Position numbers and translations under genes: made by a program | Shown: in pieces, positions 1-7,292 of the stretch | How positions within the stretch are numbered: position 1 is the first letter of the stretch | Layout of the letters: each line of letters starts with the position of its first letter | Notes under the pieces: model-generated | Database searches by the model: none | What the model saw: only the letters and a program-made list of their open reading frames with translations | Told to the model about the DNA's origin: nothing | NCBI GenBank assembly: GCA_016706055.1 | Contig: JADJKL010000007.1 | Coordinates: 236,089 to 300,088, forward strand | Direction: 5' to 3' | DNA: 64,000 bases | DNA from: Chitinophagaceae bacterium | GTDB lineage: Bacteria > Bacteroidota > Bacteroidia > Chitinophagales > Chitinophagaceae

Positions 1-1
1 C

Positions 2-412
2 GATTATCACAAACCTTCTGATGATGCAGACAAGATTAATTACAAAGGAGAATTAAAAATTATTGATCATATCTATAACCTTGTTGAAACTTTTGATAAA
101 AGGGAAAAAACAACTTTTACAAAAACAAGAGAAACACAAACAACTACTTCTGCAAGATTCAGCGTTTCCATGGGCATAATGCCAGATTACACATTTAGCG
201 GCAGCGGTGTAAGGGCAGATGGTGTTTCAGATGGCAAGCCAGCAATAAAAGCTGGACTTAAAGCTGGCGATATTATAATTAAAATGGGAGAACACAATAT
301 AGCTTCTCTAGAAAACTATATGCAAGCCTTGGGCAAATTTAAAAAAGGCGATAGGGTGAAAGTAAAATATAAAAGAGCTGACAAAGAGTTGGAAACTACT
401 GTTGAATTCTAA
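2..412 (+). CDS. M28-family metallopeptidase with C-terminal PDZ domain (5' truncated)
   Basis: The reading frame is open from the first bases of the window and ends at a TAA at 410-412, so only the last ~136 residues are present. The fragment opens with DYHKPSDDADKINY, which resembles the last zinc-ligand histidine region of M28 aminopeptidases (pattern YHxPSDD followed by NY). After a short basic linker comes a PDZ domain, with GLKAGDIIIKMG as the carboxylate-binding and strand region. Exported M28 peptidases with a C-terminal PDZ domain are common in Bacteroidota and act on peptides in the periplasm or outside the cell. The catalytic residues lie upstream of the window, so activity cannot be judged. 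The next gene begins 15 bases downstream on the same strand. Confidence 0.75.
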   Translation, partial: DYHKPSDDADKINYKGELKIIDHIYNLVETFDKREKTTFTKTRETQTTTSARFSVSMGIMPDYTFSGSGVRADGVSDGKPAIKAGLKAGDIIIKMGEHNIASLENYMQALGKFKKGDRVKVKYKRADKELETTVEF

Positions 413-427
413 TTTGTACCTTTAAAT

Positions 428-877
428 ATGACCGAACGAAATTCCAAATTAGTTCTGGACAACAAAGGCCTTGCTGAAGCCTTTTTTGAAGACACCCGTT
501 TGTTGGGCATTATGGCTCCGGTAAAAGATTATCAATTTTGCTGGCATCTTAATAATAATATTGGTCTCGACTTTAGAGTTAACAATGAAATAGAAATAAA
601 GTGGTTGAAGAAAAAACGGTGGTACTATTTCTCTGTGTATGAATATGAAGAGCCAACAAGATTTTTATCGCATTACGTTTACAACACCCAATTTGATGGT
701 GAATATTTATTACCGGAATTTAAACACCTGGATTTTCTTTGGTTGATGAAAGGTGATGAGGTAAGTGATGAATCGCTTCAGGAAACAATACAAACCATAC
801 GTTCTATTAACAGCGTACAGTTGGTAACAGAACTTTCTGTTAGCCAGATTAAAAACAAAGAGAACCTTATCTTTTAA
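428..877 (+). CDS. IPExxxVDY family protein
   Basis: This 149-residue cytoplasmic protein has no signal peptide or membrane segment. The segment LPEFKHLDFLWLMKGD near residues 97-112 fits the motif that names the Bacteroidota IPExxxVDY family (LPE, then an aromatic/acidic pair and a hydrophobic strand). The function of the family is not known to me. It lies 15 bases after the M28 peptidase gene and 10 bases before the pterin dehydratase gene, so these three and ctlX probably form one transcript. The family call rests on the motif and on size. Confidence 0.6.
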   Translation: MTERNSKLVLDNKGLAEAFFEDTRLLGIMAPVKDYQFCWHLNNNIGLDFRVNNEIEIKWLKKKRWYYFSVYEYEEPTRFLSHYVYNTQFDGEYLLPEFKHLDFLWLMKGDEVSDESLQETIQTIRSINSVQLVTELSVSQIKNKENLIF

Positions 878-887
878 AACTTTACTT

Positions 888-1124
888 ATGTGGCAGGAAG
901 CTGATAATAAACTCTACAAAAAATTTCAGTTCAAAAATTTCAGCGAGGCTTTTGCTTTTATGACAAGAGTGGCTATTGAAGCAGAAAAAATGGATCACCA
1001 TCCTTTATGGACCAATGTATATAATACTGTTGAAATAAGGCTTAGCACTCATGATGCTGGTGATGTGGTAACAGAAAAAGACAAGAAACTTTCCCAAAAA
1101 ATTGATGCTTTAATTGCTTCTTAA
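888..1124 (+). CDS. phhB: 4a-hydroxytetrahydrobiopterin dehydratase (PCD/DCoH family)
   Basis: This 78-residue protein matches the pterin-4a-carbinolamine dehydratase fold. The active-site signature is MDHHPLWTNVYNTVEI at residues ~35-50, with the paired histidines followed by Pro and a Trp, then STHDAGDVVTEKD. The enzyme dehydrates 4a-hydroxytetrahydropterin and so recycles the cofactor of aromatic amino-acid hydroxylases. It is shorter than many homologues (about 95-110 residues) but contains all the conserved parts, so it does not look truncated. No phenylalanine hydroxylase gene is in the window, so the cofactor-recycling role here is inferred from the family only. Confidence 0.85.
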   Translation: MWQEADNKLYKKFQFKNFSEAFAFMTRVAIEAEKMDHHPLWTNVYNTVEIRLSTHDAGDVVTEKDKKLSQKIDALIAS

Positions 1125-1132
1125 TTTTCTGC

Positions 1133-2050
1133 ATGGCTATCACTTCCACTATATTAATGGTTCGACCTGCTGCATTTGGCTTTAATGCAGAAACAGCAGC
1201 AAATAATTTCTTTCAAACAAACCCAAACGAAAGCAAAGAAGAGCTACAACAAAAAGCCTTGTCTGAATTTGATAAAATGGTTGTCACTCTTCGAAAACAT
1301 GGCGTAAATGTTGTTGTAATAGAAGACACTGAAACTCCAACTAAACCGGATGCCATTTTTCCCAACAACTGGTTGAGTACTTCTCCCAACGGAACGGTAA
1401 CTGTTTATCCAATGTTTGCTCCAAATAGAAGAACAGAAAAAAGAGATGATATCATTCAGCAACTTTCAAAAGAATATACTGTTACCAACTTACAGGACTG
1501 GAGTGAATACGAAGTGGAAGGACGTTTTCTGGAAGGAACAGGGAGCATGATTGTTGACCATGACAATGCAATGATTTACGCTGCTATTTCAGAAAGAACT
1601 AACCTTTCTGTATTGGAAAAATTTGCAGCAACTAATAAATATCCAGCCGTGGTTTTTCTTGCAACAGATAAAGACGGTCACCCGATTTATCATACCAATG
1701 TAATGATGGCACTTGGCGAAGAGTTTTGTGTGCTATGCGAAGAAACGATTGAAGAAGAATGGGAACTGATTGCTGTTCGTCAACTATTGGAATCCACCAA
1801 TCATGCAGTTATTCCAATTACCAGAGAACAGATGCATTCCTTTGCGGGAAATATGCTTGAAGTTAAAAATGATAAAGATGAACACTTGTTGGTTATGAGT
1901 CAATCCGCATTTGATTCGTTACGGAAAGAACAAAAGAATATGTTGGAAGCTTATGCTACATTACTACCAATTCCTGTTCCTACAATTGAACAAGTAGAAG
2001 GCGGCAGCGTTCGCTGTATGATGGCGGAAATTTTTCTACAGAAAAAATAA
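1133..2050 (+). CDS. ctlX: Arginine deiminase-related hydrolase, CtlX-like (citrulline utilisation)
   Basis: This 305-residue protein belongs to the guanidine-group-modifying (amidinotransferase/deiminase) fold. Visible features are VRPAAFGFN at the N-terminus, FPNNWLSTSPNGTV near residue 75 (the conserved Asn/Trp loop), the catalytic His region YHTNVMMALG near 187, and a late Cys in GGSVRCMMAEIF near 294. That arrangement fits the hydrolases annotated as citrulline-utilisation protein CtlX. The reaction is presumed to be C-N hydrolysis of a guanidino or ureido compound; the exact substrate is not shown by sequence. The start lies 8 bases after the dehydratase stop, consistent with the same operon. 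Confidence 0.75.
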   Translation: MAITSTILMVRPAAFGFNAETAANNFFQTNPNESKEELQQKALSEFDKMVVTLRKHGVNVVVIEDTETPTKPDAIFPNNWLSTSPNGTVTVYPMFAPNRRTEKRDDIIQQLSKEYTVTNLQDWSEYEVEGRFLEGTGSMIVDHDNAMIYAAISERTNLSVLEKFAATNKYPAVVFLATDKDGHPIYHTNVMMALGEEFCVLCEETIEEEWELIAVRQLLESTNHAVIPITREQMHSFAGNMLEVKNDKDEHLLVMSQSAFDSLRKEQKNMLEAYATLLPIPVPTIEQVEGGSVRCMMAEIFLQKK

Positions 2051-2203
2051 ACACTTCTCTTTATTTCTACACTTCTATTGAATTGTCATATTTCCGTAAT
2101 CACTTATAAAGATTACGGTAGATATTTTTATTTAAACTCTTTTCAAAAAGTTTGGCAAAGTCTTTGAATTGGTAGCACTCTAATCTTAAAAACTGTACTA
2201 TTT

Positions 2204-2896
2204 ATGAAAAAGCAAACTTCTTTTCTTTTTATTTTATTGGCAATCAGTACATCAACAGTTATTGCCCAAAAATCGTCAGCCATTTTACGAGGAGGTCTAA
2301 ATCTGGCGAATGTTTCTACAAAAAGTGATGGCACTGCAGATGAAGCAAATATTTTGACAACATTTCAGGTTGGTATAATTGGTGATTTGCCGATTACTTC
2401 TTTCTTATATATACAACCAGGATTATTATTTTCTGGCAAAGGATCGAAAGCTCAATCGGGACAACCTACAGATGCGAACTATTACAGAGCCGAAGTAAAT
2501 CCATATTATATTGAGATACCTGTAAATGTTGTACTCAAAGCTCCGATTGGAGGTGGTGCAAAATTTTTTGCAGGCGCAGGACCATACATAGCAATGGGTA
2601 TTGCGGGTAACAGAAAACTGGATTATAAAATTGCCAACGTTGCTTTTAGTAGAAAAGATAAAATTAAATTCTCTAATGACGATCCCACAACTTCAGGTGA
2701 AGAAGGCGCAGGCTTTGGTATTTTAAAAAGATTTGATTACGGTTTGAACGGTACTGTTGGTATCGAAGGGAAATCTGTAAGTATTTCTGCCAACTACGGA
2801 TTGGGATTAGCAAAATTGCAATCGGGTACTACCAACGGTGAAGACAATAACAACAAACACCGTGTATTAAGTTTTACAATTGGCTTCAGGCTATAA
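2204..2896 (+). CDS. Outer-membrane beta-barrel protein (PorT-like)
   Basis: This 230-residue protein starts with a clear Sec signal peptide (MKKQTSFLFILLAISTSTVIAQ). The mature part has alternating hydrophobic strands such as GLNLANVS, FLYIQPGLLFSGKG, YYIEIPVNVVLK, FFAGAGPYIAMGI and a closing strand ending in Phe-Arg-Leu (SFTIGFRL). This is the pattern of the PorT/OmpW-like outer-membrane beta-barrel family widespread in Bacteroidota. Function is unknown. It is separated from ctlX by ~150 bases and followed by a hairpin terminator, so it is probably transcribed alone. Confidence 0.75.
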   Translation: MKKQTSFLFILLAISTSTVIAQKSSAILRGGLNLANVSTKSDGTADEANILTTFQVGIIGDLPITSFLYIQPGLLFSGKGSKAQSGQPTDANYYRAEVNPYYIEIPVNVVLKAPIGGGAKFFAGAGPYIAMGIAGNRKLDYKIANVAFSRKDKIKFSNDDPTTSGEEGAGFGILKRFDYGLNGTVGIEGKSVSISANYGLGLAKLQSGTTNGEDNNNKHRVLSFTIGFRL

Positions 2897-2916
2897 ATTG
2901 GAATGGACATAAAATA

Positions 2917-2945
2917 AAAAGCGGTGCAATGTTGTGCCGCTTTTC
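2917..2945 (+). terminator. Rho-independent terminator after the beta-barrel gene
   Basis: A stem GCGGTGCA/TGTGCCGC (8 pairs, two of them G-U) with a 4-base loop is flanked by A-rich sequence before it and TTTTC after it. It lies 21 bases after the stop of the outer-membrane protein gene and could act in both directions. Confidence 0.7.
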
Positions 2946-2993
2946 TTATGTGGGTGTATTATAAATGGCCTCGAATTAGTTTCTGTCCCAACC

Positions 2994-3425
2994 TCATAAG
3001 TTATCAATAACTGTAAGTAATTTATAATAGGTTAAGCCAATATTCTCAATCGATTCAAGCTCCGCCCATTCGGCATCTTTTTTTTCTTGAATTATTAACC
3101 AATAATCACGGCCATTATAGACTATTCGTTTTCTATTGGAAATTTCAATGAACCAGGAACCAAAGCTTAAATCATTATATTCATTAAAAGTGACATTGAA
3201 TTTTCGAAGTAACAATAGGCTTAGTTCATAAAGAAACCTGTTCCAGTTTTTTGTTGTTTGTTTTTCCATCTCAAATGCGTCCGCTATAGTTCTCTTAACA
3301 GTATCGTCAGTAGCATTATCAATAGTTTCAACTTTTCTTCCAAATTTGTCAACGAGAGTCACTTTAAAAATACCATTTGATATTTCATCTATTGTGGTAG
3401 TCCAATTCGGTAGGTCTGTTCTCAT
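2994..3425 (-). CDS. Hypothetical protein, 143 aa
   Basis: This cytoplasmic protein has no signal peptide or membrane segment and matches no family I recognise. It is rich in aromatic and charged residues, with a hydrophobic helix RFLYELSLLLLRKF near residues 63-76 and a strand-rich stretch with SWFIEISNRKRIVYNGRDYWLII near 90-112. It stands alone on the minus strand between a plus-strand gene and selD. There is no repeat or motif that suggests a role. Confidence 0.6.
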   Translation of the reverse strand: MRTDLPNWTTTIDEISNGIFKVTLVDKFGRKVETIDNATDDTVKRTIADAFEMEKQTTKNWNRFLYELSLLLLRKFNVTFNEYNDLSFGSWFIEISNRKRIVYNGRDYWLIIQEKKDAEWAELESIENIGLTYYKLLTVIDNL

Positions 3426-3517
3426 AAAACTAATTTTTTTTGATTTTGCAGAGAGTTGACATTTTTACGACTGATATTACTCCTAACTCATAGATATATC
3501 TCACTCCTTGTAAAAAG

Positions 3518-4597
3518 TTATTTCACAAAAACTCTTTTCTCTCCTTCCGCAATCAGCACCCCAACAGGTTCAACAAATAAATCCAACTTGTATTCTAACA
3601 ATAATTCTTTAACAACAGCTAAATCTTCTTTATTCACACTAAACAACAGCCCGCCATTTGTTTGTGGATCAGGCAACAATGTAAAGGCTTCCATAACGTT
3701 TACATTTTTCTCAAATTTTACCTTATCGCTGTAAGCATTCCAGTTTCTTGTTGTCGCATCAGGAAAAATGCGTTGAGCAATATATTCCTTTACTCCGTTA
3801 GCTATTGGTAATTTGTCATAATAAATTTCTGCACTCAATCCGCTTCCTTCTGTCATTTCAATTAAATGTCCGAGTAAACCAAAACCTGTTACATCCGTCA
3901 TGGCAGTTACACCTTTTATCTTTCCTAACTCTTCTCCAATTTTATTCAGAATTGCCATTTGTTCAATCATTAACGGCAAGTGTTCTTCTTTTAATAATCT
4001 TCTTTTTTGCGCGGTAGATAAAACACCAACACCGAGTGGCTTGGTAAGAAATAATAAATCACCTTCTTGTGCCGTATTATTTTTCTTTAAATTCTCTATT
4101 GGTACAATGCCTGTAACCGCTAATCCAAATATCGGTTCCTGCGAATCGATACTATGTCCGCCAGCTAATGGAATGCCGGCTTCTGCACAAATAGTTCTTC
4201 CACCTTCAATTACTTTTTGTGCTAGTTCAACTGGCAATTTTTCTACAGGCCAACCAAGTATGGCAATTGCCATCAATGGCTTTCCGCCCATAGCATACAC
4301 ATCACTAATAGAATTTGCTGCTGCTATTCTTCCAAAATCAAATGCATCATCTACAATCGGCATAAAAAAATCTGTAGTAGAAATTAATGCTGTGCCATTT
4401 CCCAGATCATATACCGCTGCATCATCTTTACTATGGTTACCAACTAATAAATTTTTATTGTCAGGTAATGCAAAACTGCTTTTCAAAATTTCATCCAGCA
4501 CTTTTGGTGCAATCTTGCAGCCACATCCAGCGCCGTGAGAATATTGTGTTAGACCTCCCAAACCCTCCGAAGGAGGGCATTCATTTTGATCATTCAT
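3518..4597 (-). CDS. selD: Selenide, water dikinase
   Basis: This 359-residue enzyme makes selenophosphate from selenide and ATP. The N-terminal signature YSHGAGCGCK has the catalytic Cys at position 25 (the Cys form, not selenocysteine) and Lys28. Downstream are the AIRS-type ATP-binding motifs, for example TTDFFMPIVDDAFDFG, and GGHSIDSQEPIFGLAVTG. The probable user of the product is MnmH at 8854-9960; no SelA, SelB or selenoprotein is seen. The start has an oddity: residues 7-16 (CPPSEGLGGL) precede the normal start of the family and are encoded by a small palindrome. The 16 bases covering the start and upstream region recur exactly at 7199-7214. Confidence 0.92.
   Translation of the reverse strand: MNDQNECPPSEGLGGLTQYSHGAGCGCKIAPKVLDEILKSSFALPDNKNLLVGNHSKDDAAVYDLGNGTALISTTDFFMPIVDDAFDFGRIAAANSISDVYAMGGKPLMAIAILGWPVEKLPVELAQKVIEGGRTICAEAGIPLAGGHSIDSQEPIFGLAVTGIVPIENLKKNNTAQEGDLLFLTKPLGVGVLSTAQKRRLLKEEHLPLMIEQMAILNKIGEELGKIKGVTAMTDVTGFGLLGHLIEMTEGSGLSAEIYYDKLPIANGVKEYIAQRIFPDATTRNWNAYSDKVKFEKNVNVMEAFTLLPDPQTNGGLLFSVNKEDLAVVKELLLEYKLDLFVEPVGVLIAEGEKRVFVK
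4563..4577. repeat. Small perfect palindrome inside the selD 5' coding region
   Basis: CCCTCC and GGAGGG form a 6-bp perfect stem around a GAA loop. On the selD strand it encodes part of the extra N-terminal peptide CPPSEGLGG. Similar CCTCC/GGAGG hairpins occur between genes in many Bacteroidota genomes. See the finding on this site. Confidence 0.6.
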
Positions 4598-4610
4598 TCC
4601 TCAAATCTCG
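4595..4610. repeat. 16-bp direct repeat, copy 1 (at selD start)
   Basis: CATTCCTCAAATCTCG here is identical to 7199-7214. In both copies the CAT end is the start codon (ATG on the minus strand) of the flanking gene and the bases upstream include GAGGA. The two copies bracket the tail-sheath, acetyltransferase and esterase genes. Confidence 0.75.
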
Positions 4611-4634
4611 GTATTGTTTCTTTAACTTCAAGGA

Positions 4635-5849
4635 ATGAAAATGCTGATAACACCATTCGTTTCTCTTCTTCTTTTATTGAACAACATAAGCATAGCTCAA
4701 ATACAAAAAAACCCGGGGGTGTATGTAGAGGAAGTTTCTAGTAAGCCTTTATCCGTGGCACAGGTAGAAACGGCTATTCCTGCATTTATTGGTTACACAG
4801 AAATAGCAAGCAGAGATCTTCTTTTTGTGCCTGTAAAAGTTTCATCTTTTTTAGAATACGAAAGAACATTTGGAGTTGGCGCAACAACAGAAAAATTTGT
4901 TTTATACCCTTCCCTGAAACTATATTTTGTCAACGGCGGCTCGCCTTGCTATATTGTAAGTGTTGGTCCTTATAAAAATCTTCAAAAAGGTAATTTTATA
5001 AACGGTCTTGCTGCTATTGGAAAAGTTGATGAAGTAACATTGCTGGTTTTTCCAGATGCTGTAAATCTTCCCGGTAATGATTTGTATGAAGTGCAAAAAG
5101 AAGCATTATTACAAGCAGCATCATTAAAAGACCGTTTCTGCATACTGGATTTGAAAGCCGCAACTACAAATGCTGAACACTCAGCATCGGTAAATGAGTT
5201 TAGAAATAATATTGGAAACAATAATTTAAAGTATGGAGCCGCTTATAGTCCGTTTCTAAAAATCAGCAACAGTGCTTCCATTCCTCCTTCCGCAATTGTT
5301 GCCGGACAATATTGTGCGGTTGATAAAAGCAAGGGTGTTTGGAAAGCTCCAGCTAATGTAACAATGAAAGGTGTAAACGATATTGCTTATGCAATTTCCG
5401 AAAGCGAACAGGCAGGATTGAATGTAGATGCGGTCGCAGGAAAATCAATTAATGCAATAAGAAGGTTTACTGGCAAGGGGATTTTAATTTGGGGCTCCAG
5501 AACACTTGCAGGAAATGATAACGAGTGGAGATATGTACCTGTTCGTCGCTTTTTTATAATGGTTGAAGAGTCTATAAAGAAATCACTACAGCCTTTTGTT
5601 TTTGAACCCAATGATGCAAACACTTGGGTCAAAGTAAAAACAATGATTCAAAACTACCTGACTACAAAATGGAGAGATGGAGCTTTGTCGGGATCAAAAC
5701 CTGAACATGCTTATTTTGTAAAAGTAGGTCTTGGCGAAACCATGACACAACAGGATATGCTGAATAAGAAAATGATAATTGAAATTGGCATGGCTCCTGT
5801 AAGACCGGCTGAGTTTATTATTACAAGGATTGTGATGAATGTGAAATAA
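4635..5849 (+). CDS. Phage/eCIS-type contractile tail sheath protein with Sec signal peptide (orphan)
   Basis: This 404-residue protein is recognisable as a tail sheath from end to end. It has PGVYVEEVSS near residues 28-37 (the usual sheath N-terminus), VNGGSPCYIVSVG, the PPSAIVAGQY and GVWKAPANV segments of the C-terminal sheath domain, LIWGSRTL, EWRYVPVRRFF, FEPNDANTW and the terminal MAPVRPAEFIITRI. Sheaths assemble in the cytoplasm around a tube. Here the first 21 residues (MKMLITPFVSLLLLLNNISIAQ) look like a cleavable Sec signal peptide, and there is no in-frame ATG after it that would give a leaderless form. No tube, baseplate, spike or ClpV gene is nearby. Its 3' end overlaps the convergent acetyltransferase gene by 29 bases. 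Function unknown. Confidence 0.85.
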   Translation: MKMLITPFVSLLLLLNNISIAQIQKNPGVYVEEVSSKPLSVAQVETAIPAFIGYTEIASRDLLFVPVKVSSFLEYERTFGVGATTEKFVLYPSLKLYFVNGGSPCYIVSVGPYKNLQKGNFINGLAAIGKVDEVTLLVFPDAVNLPGNDLYEVQKEALLQAASLKDRFCILDLKAATTNAEHSASVNEFRNNIGNNNLKYGAAYSPFLKISNSASIPPSAIVAGQYCAVDKSKGVWKAPANVTMKGVNDIAYAISESEQAGLNVDAVAGKSINAIRRFTGKGILIWGSRTLAGNDNEWRYVPVRRFFIMVEESIKKSLQPFVFEPNDANTWVKVKTMIQNYLTTKWRDGALSGSKPEHAYFVKVGLGETMTQQDMLNKKMIIEIGMAPVRPAEFIITRIVMNVK

Positions 5850-6381
5850 AATCTTCTTCTAATATTGCATAAAAATAATTATCCTTCCATTCGCCTCTGA
5901 TTGGTAATTTTTTTCGCTTTAACCCCTCTCTTGTCATACCAACCTTTTCTAAAACTTTGCTTGAAGCGATGTTGTCGATTGCACAACCTGCTTCAATTCT
6001 GTGAAGTTGTAATTGATTAAATCCAAAGTCTAACATTTTAGTCAACGCATCTGTGGTATAACCATTTCTCCAAAAATCTTTATGGACCTTAAACCAAACT
6101 TCTGCTGTTCGATAATTTTTCTTTCCAAGGTTTATGGCAATTAACCCGATGAATTTTCTTACCTCTTCTAATTCAATTCCAAAAACATAAGAGTTTCTTG
6201 GGTTTTGGTTTTGTTCGTCCAACCATTCTGAAAGTATCGTTTTGGTTACTTGAATTGTTTTAGGAATTCCCAATGTATTAAACTCGTCTGTCTCGGGTAA
6301 AGAGTGAAGTTGATGAACATTATCAATGTCCTTCAATTCTAATTCTCTAATATTTAATCTTTTTGTTTTTAGCATTGTCAT
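5821..6381 (-). CDS. GNAT N-acetyltransferase, RimJ/RimL type
   Basis: This 186-residue protein has the GNAT fold of the RimJ/RimL subgroup: LKTKRLNIRELELKDIDNVH at the start, a central strand with FIGLIAINLG, the acetyl-CoA pyrophosphate-binding region near WRNGYTTDALTKMLDFGF, and the late NIASSKVLEKVGMTREG. These enzymes acetylate N-terminal amino groups of proteins or small amines; the substrate here is not evident. An alternative start is the Met at residue 3. Its last 29 bases overlap the tail of the convergent sheath gene. Confidence 0.85.
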   Translation of the reverse strand: MTMLKTKRLNIRELELKDIDNVHQLHSLPETDEFNTLGIPKTIQVTKTILSEWLDEQNQNPRNSYVFGIELEEVRKFIGLIAINLGKKNYRTAEVWFKVHKDFWRNGYTTDALTKMLDFGFNQLQLHRIEAGCAIDNIASSKVLEKVGMTREGLKRKKLPIRGEWKDNYFYAILEEDFISHSSQSL

Positions 6382-6412
6382 ATAAAAGCGTTTCAGCTAT
6401 TGACATTATTTA

Positions 6413-7201
6413 TCAATAGTTTTTTAGTTGCTCAAATATCCTGTCAATTGCAGGCTTTCTTATACTGAAATGATTAGCGTTGCCAATTTCTTCTTTTCTA
6501 ATAGTTAGCCCTTTGTAGCCTCTTTCATTGACGATTTTACAAAAACTTCTTGTGGAGTAAAGTACCTTATTCAAAAATTCAAGCCCACCAACATAAATAG
6601 AAACTTTAGCAGCAAGATCTTTGTTCTTTTTAAAATAAGCTTCTTCTACTTTATCTAATTCATTATAATTGGCCCAACATGAAGGGCTGATAGCAAAATG
6701 CCTGTCAAATAATTTATCATCTCTGAATAGAGTGTATAAACAAAATAATCCTCCGAATGAGTGACCAATAAAAGCGCTGCTTTTCTTATTTCTTATTCTA
6801 TTTTCTATTCCTGGAATTAATTCGTTTTTAAGAAACATATAAAATGCTGCGGCTTTTCCAAAATCTTTTTCAGCGTTGTTACTTATATCGGATGGGATTA
6901 AATCTCTTGATCGCTTATCATGCCAGTTTCCTGTATGCCCGATAGCGATTATTATACAGTTCTCTGGAACTGTAGCAGACCAAGAGTTGCTTTTACCAAG
7001 TACATAATCTCCTATGCCAATACTTCCATCCGTCATATAAACAAATTGATATTTTTGGCTAGTAGAATAACCTTCGGGTAAACGAACCTTAATTATATAT
7101 TTATCTTTTGTGTTAGACGAATAGAGAGTATCAACACTTGTATGTTGAGAAATAGAAGCTAATGATTCAAAAGTAAATAGTGCTAACAAAAGATACCTCA
7201 T
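6413..7201 (-). CDS. Secreted alpha/beta hydrolase, esterase D/Fes-like family
   Basis: This 262-residue protein starts with a signal peptide (MRYLLLALFTFESLASISQ). It has the alpha/beta hydrolase fold of putative esterases (PF00756): FVYMTDGS, IIIAIGHTG, the nucleophile elbow GHSFGG near residue 145 (catalytic Ser), ISPSCWAN, and a late His in NANHFSIRKP. This subgroup includes enterochelin and carbohydrate esterases; the substrate is not deducible. It follows the GNAT gene's start by 31 bases on the same strand. Its start codon lies inside the second copy of the 16-bp direct repeat. Confidence 0.8.
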   Translation of the reverse strand: MRYLLLALFTFESLASISQHTSVDTLYSSNTKDKYIIKVRLPEGYSTSQKYQFVYMTDGSIGIGDYVLGKSNSWSATVPENCIIIAIGHTGNWHDKRSRDLIPSDISNNAEKDFGKAAAFYMFLKNELIPGIENRIRNKKSSAFIGHSFGGLFCLYTLFRDDKLFDRHFAISPSCWANYNELDKVEEAYFKKNKDLAAKVSIYVGGLEFLNKVLYSTRSFCKIVNERGYKGLTIRKEEIGNANHFSIRKPAIDRIFEQLKNY

Positions 7202-7214
7202 TCCTCAAATCTCG
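7199..7214. repeat. 16-bp direct repeat, copy 2 (at esterase start)
   Basis: Identical to 4595-4610. The segment between the two copies is about 2.6 kb and holds exactly three genes. Confidence 0.75.
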
Positions 7215-7292
7215 TAAAATAGATCGAGAGAAATACAAATGTGGCTCTTAAAGCAGTTAAGATTGTATGGATTCTGTTCTTAGTGTGAAATT

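Noticed and set aside
3900..4538. 212-codon plus-strand frame opposite selD
   Set aside because: It is antisense to a complete selD. Its peptide is rich in Ser, Pro and Ile without any domain, which is typical of a shadow frame.
4635..5849. Prophage or complete contractile injection system
   Set aside because: Only a sheath homologue is present. There is no tube, baseplate, terminase, integrase or ATPase gene within reach.
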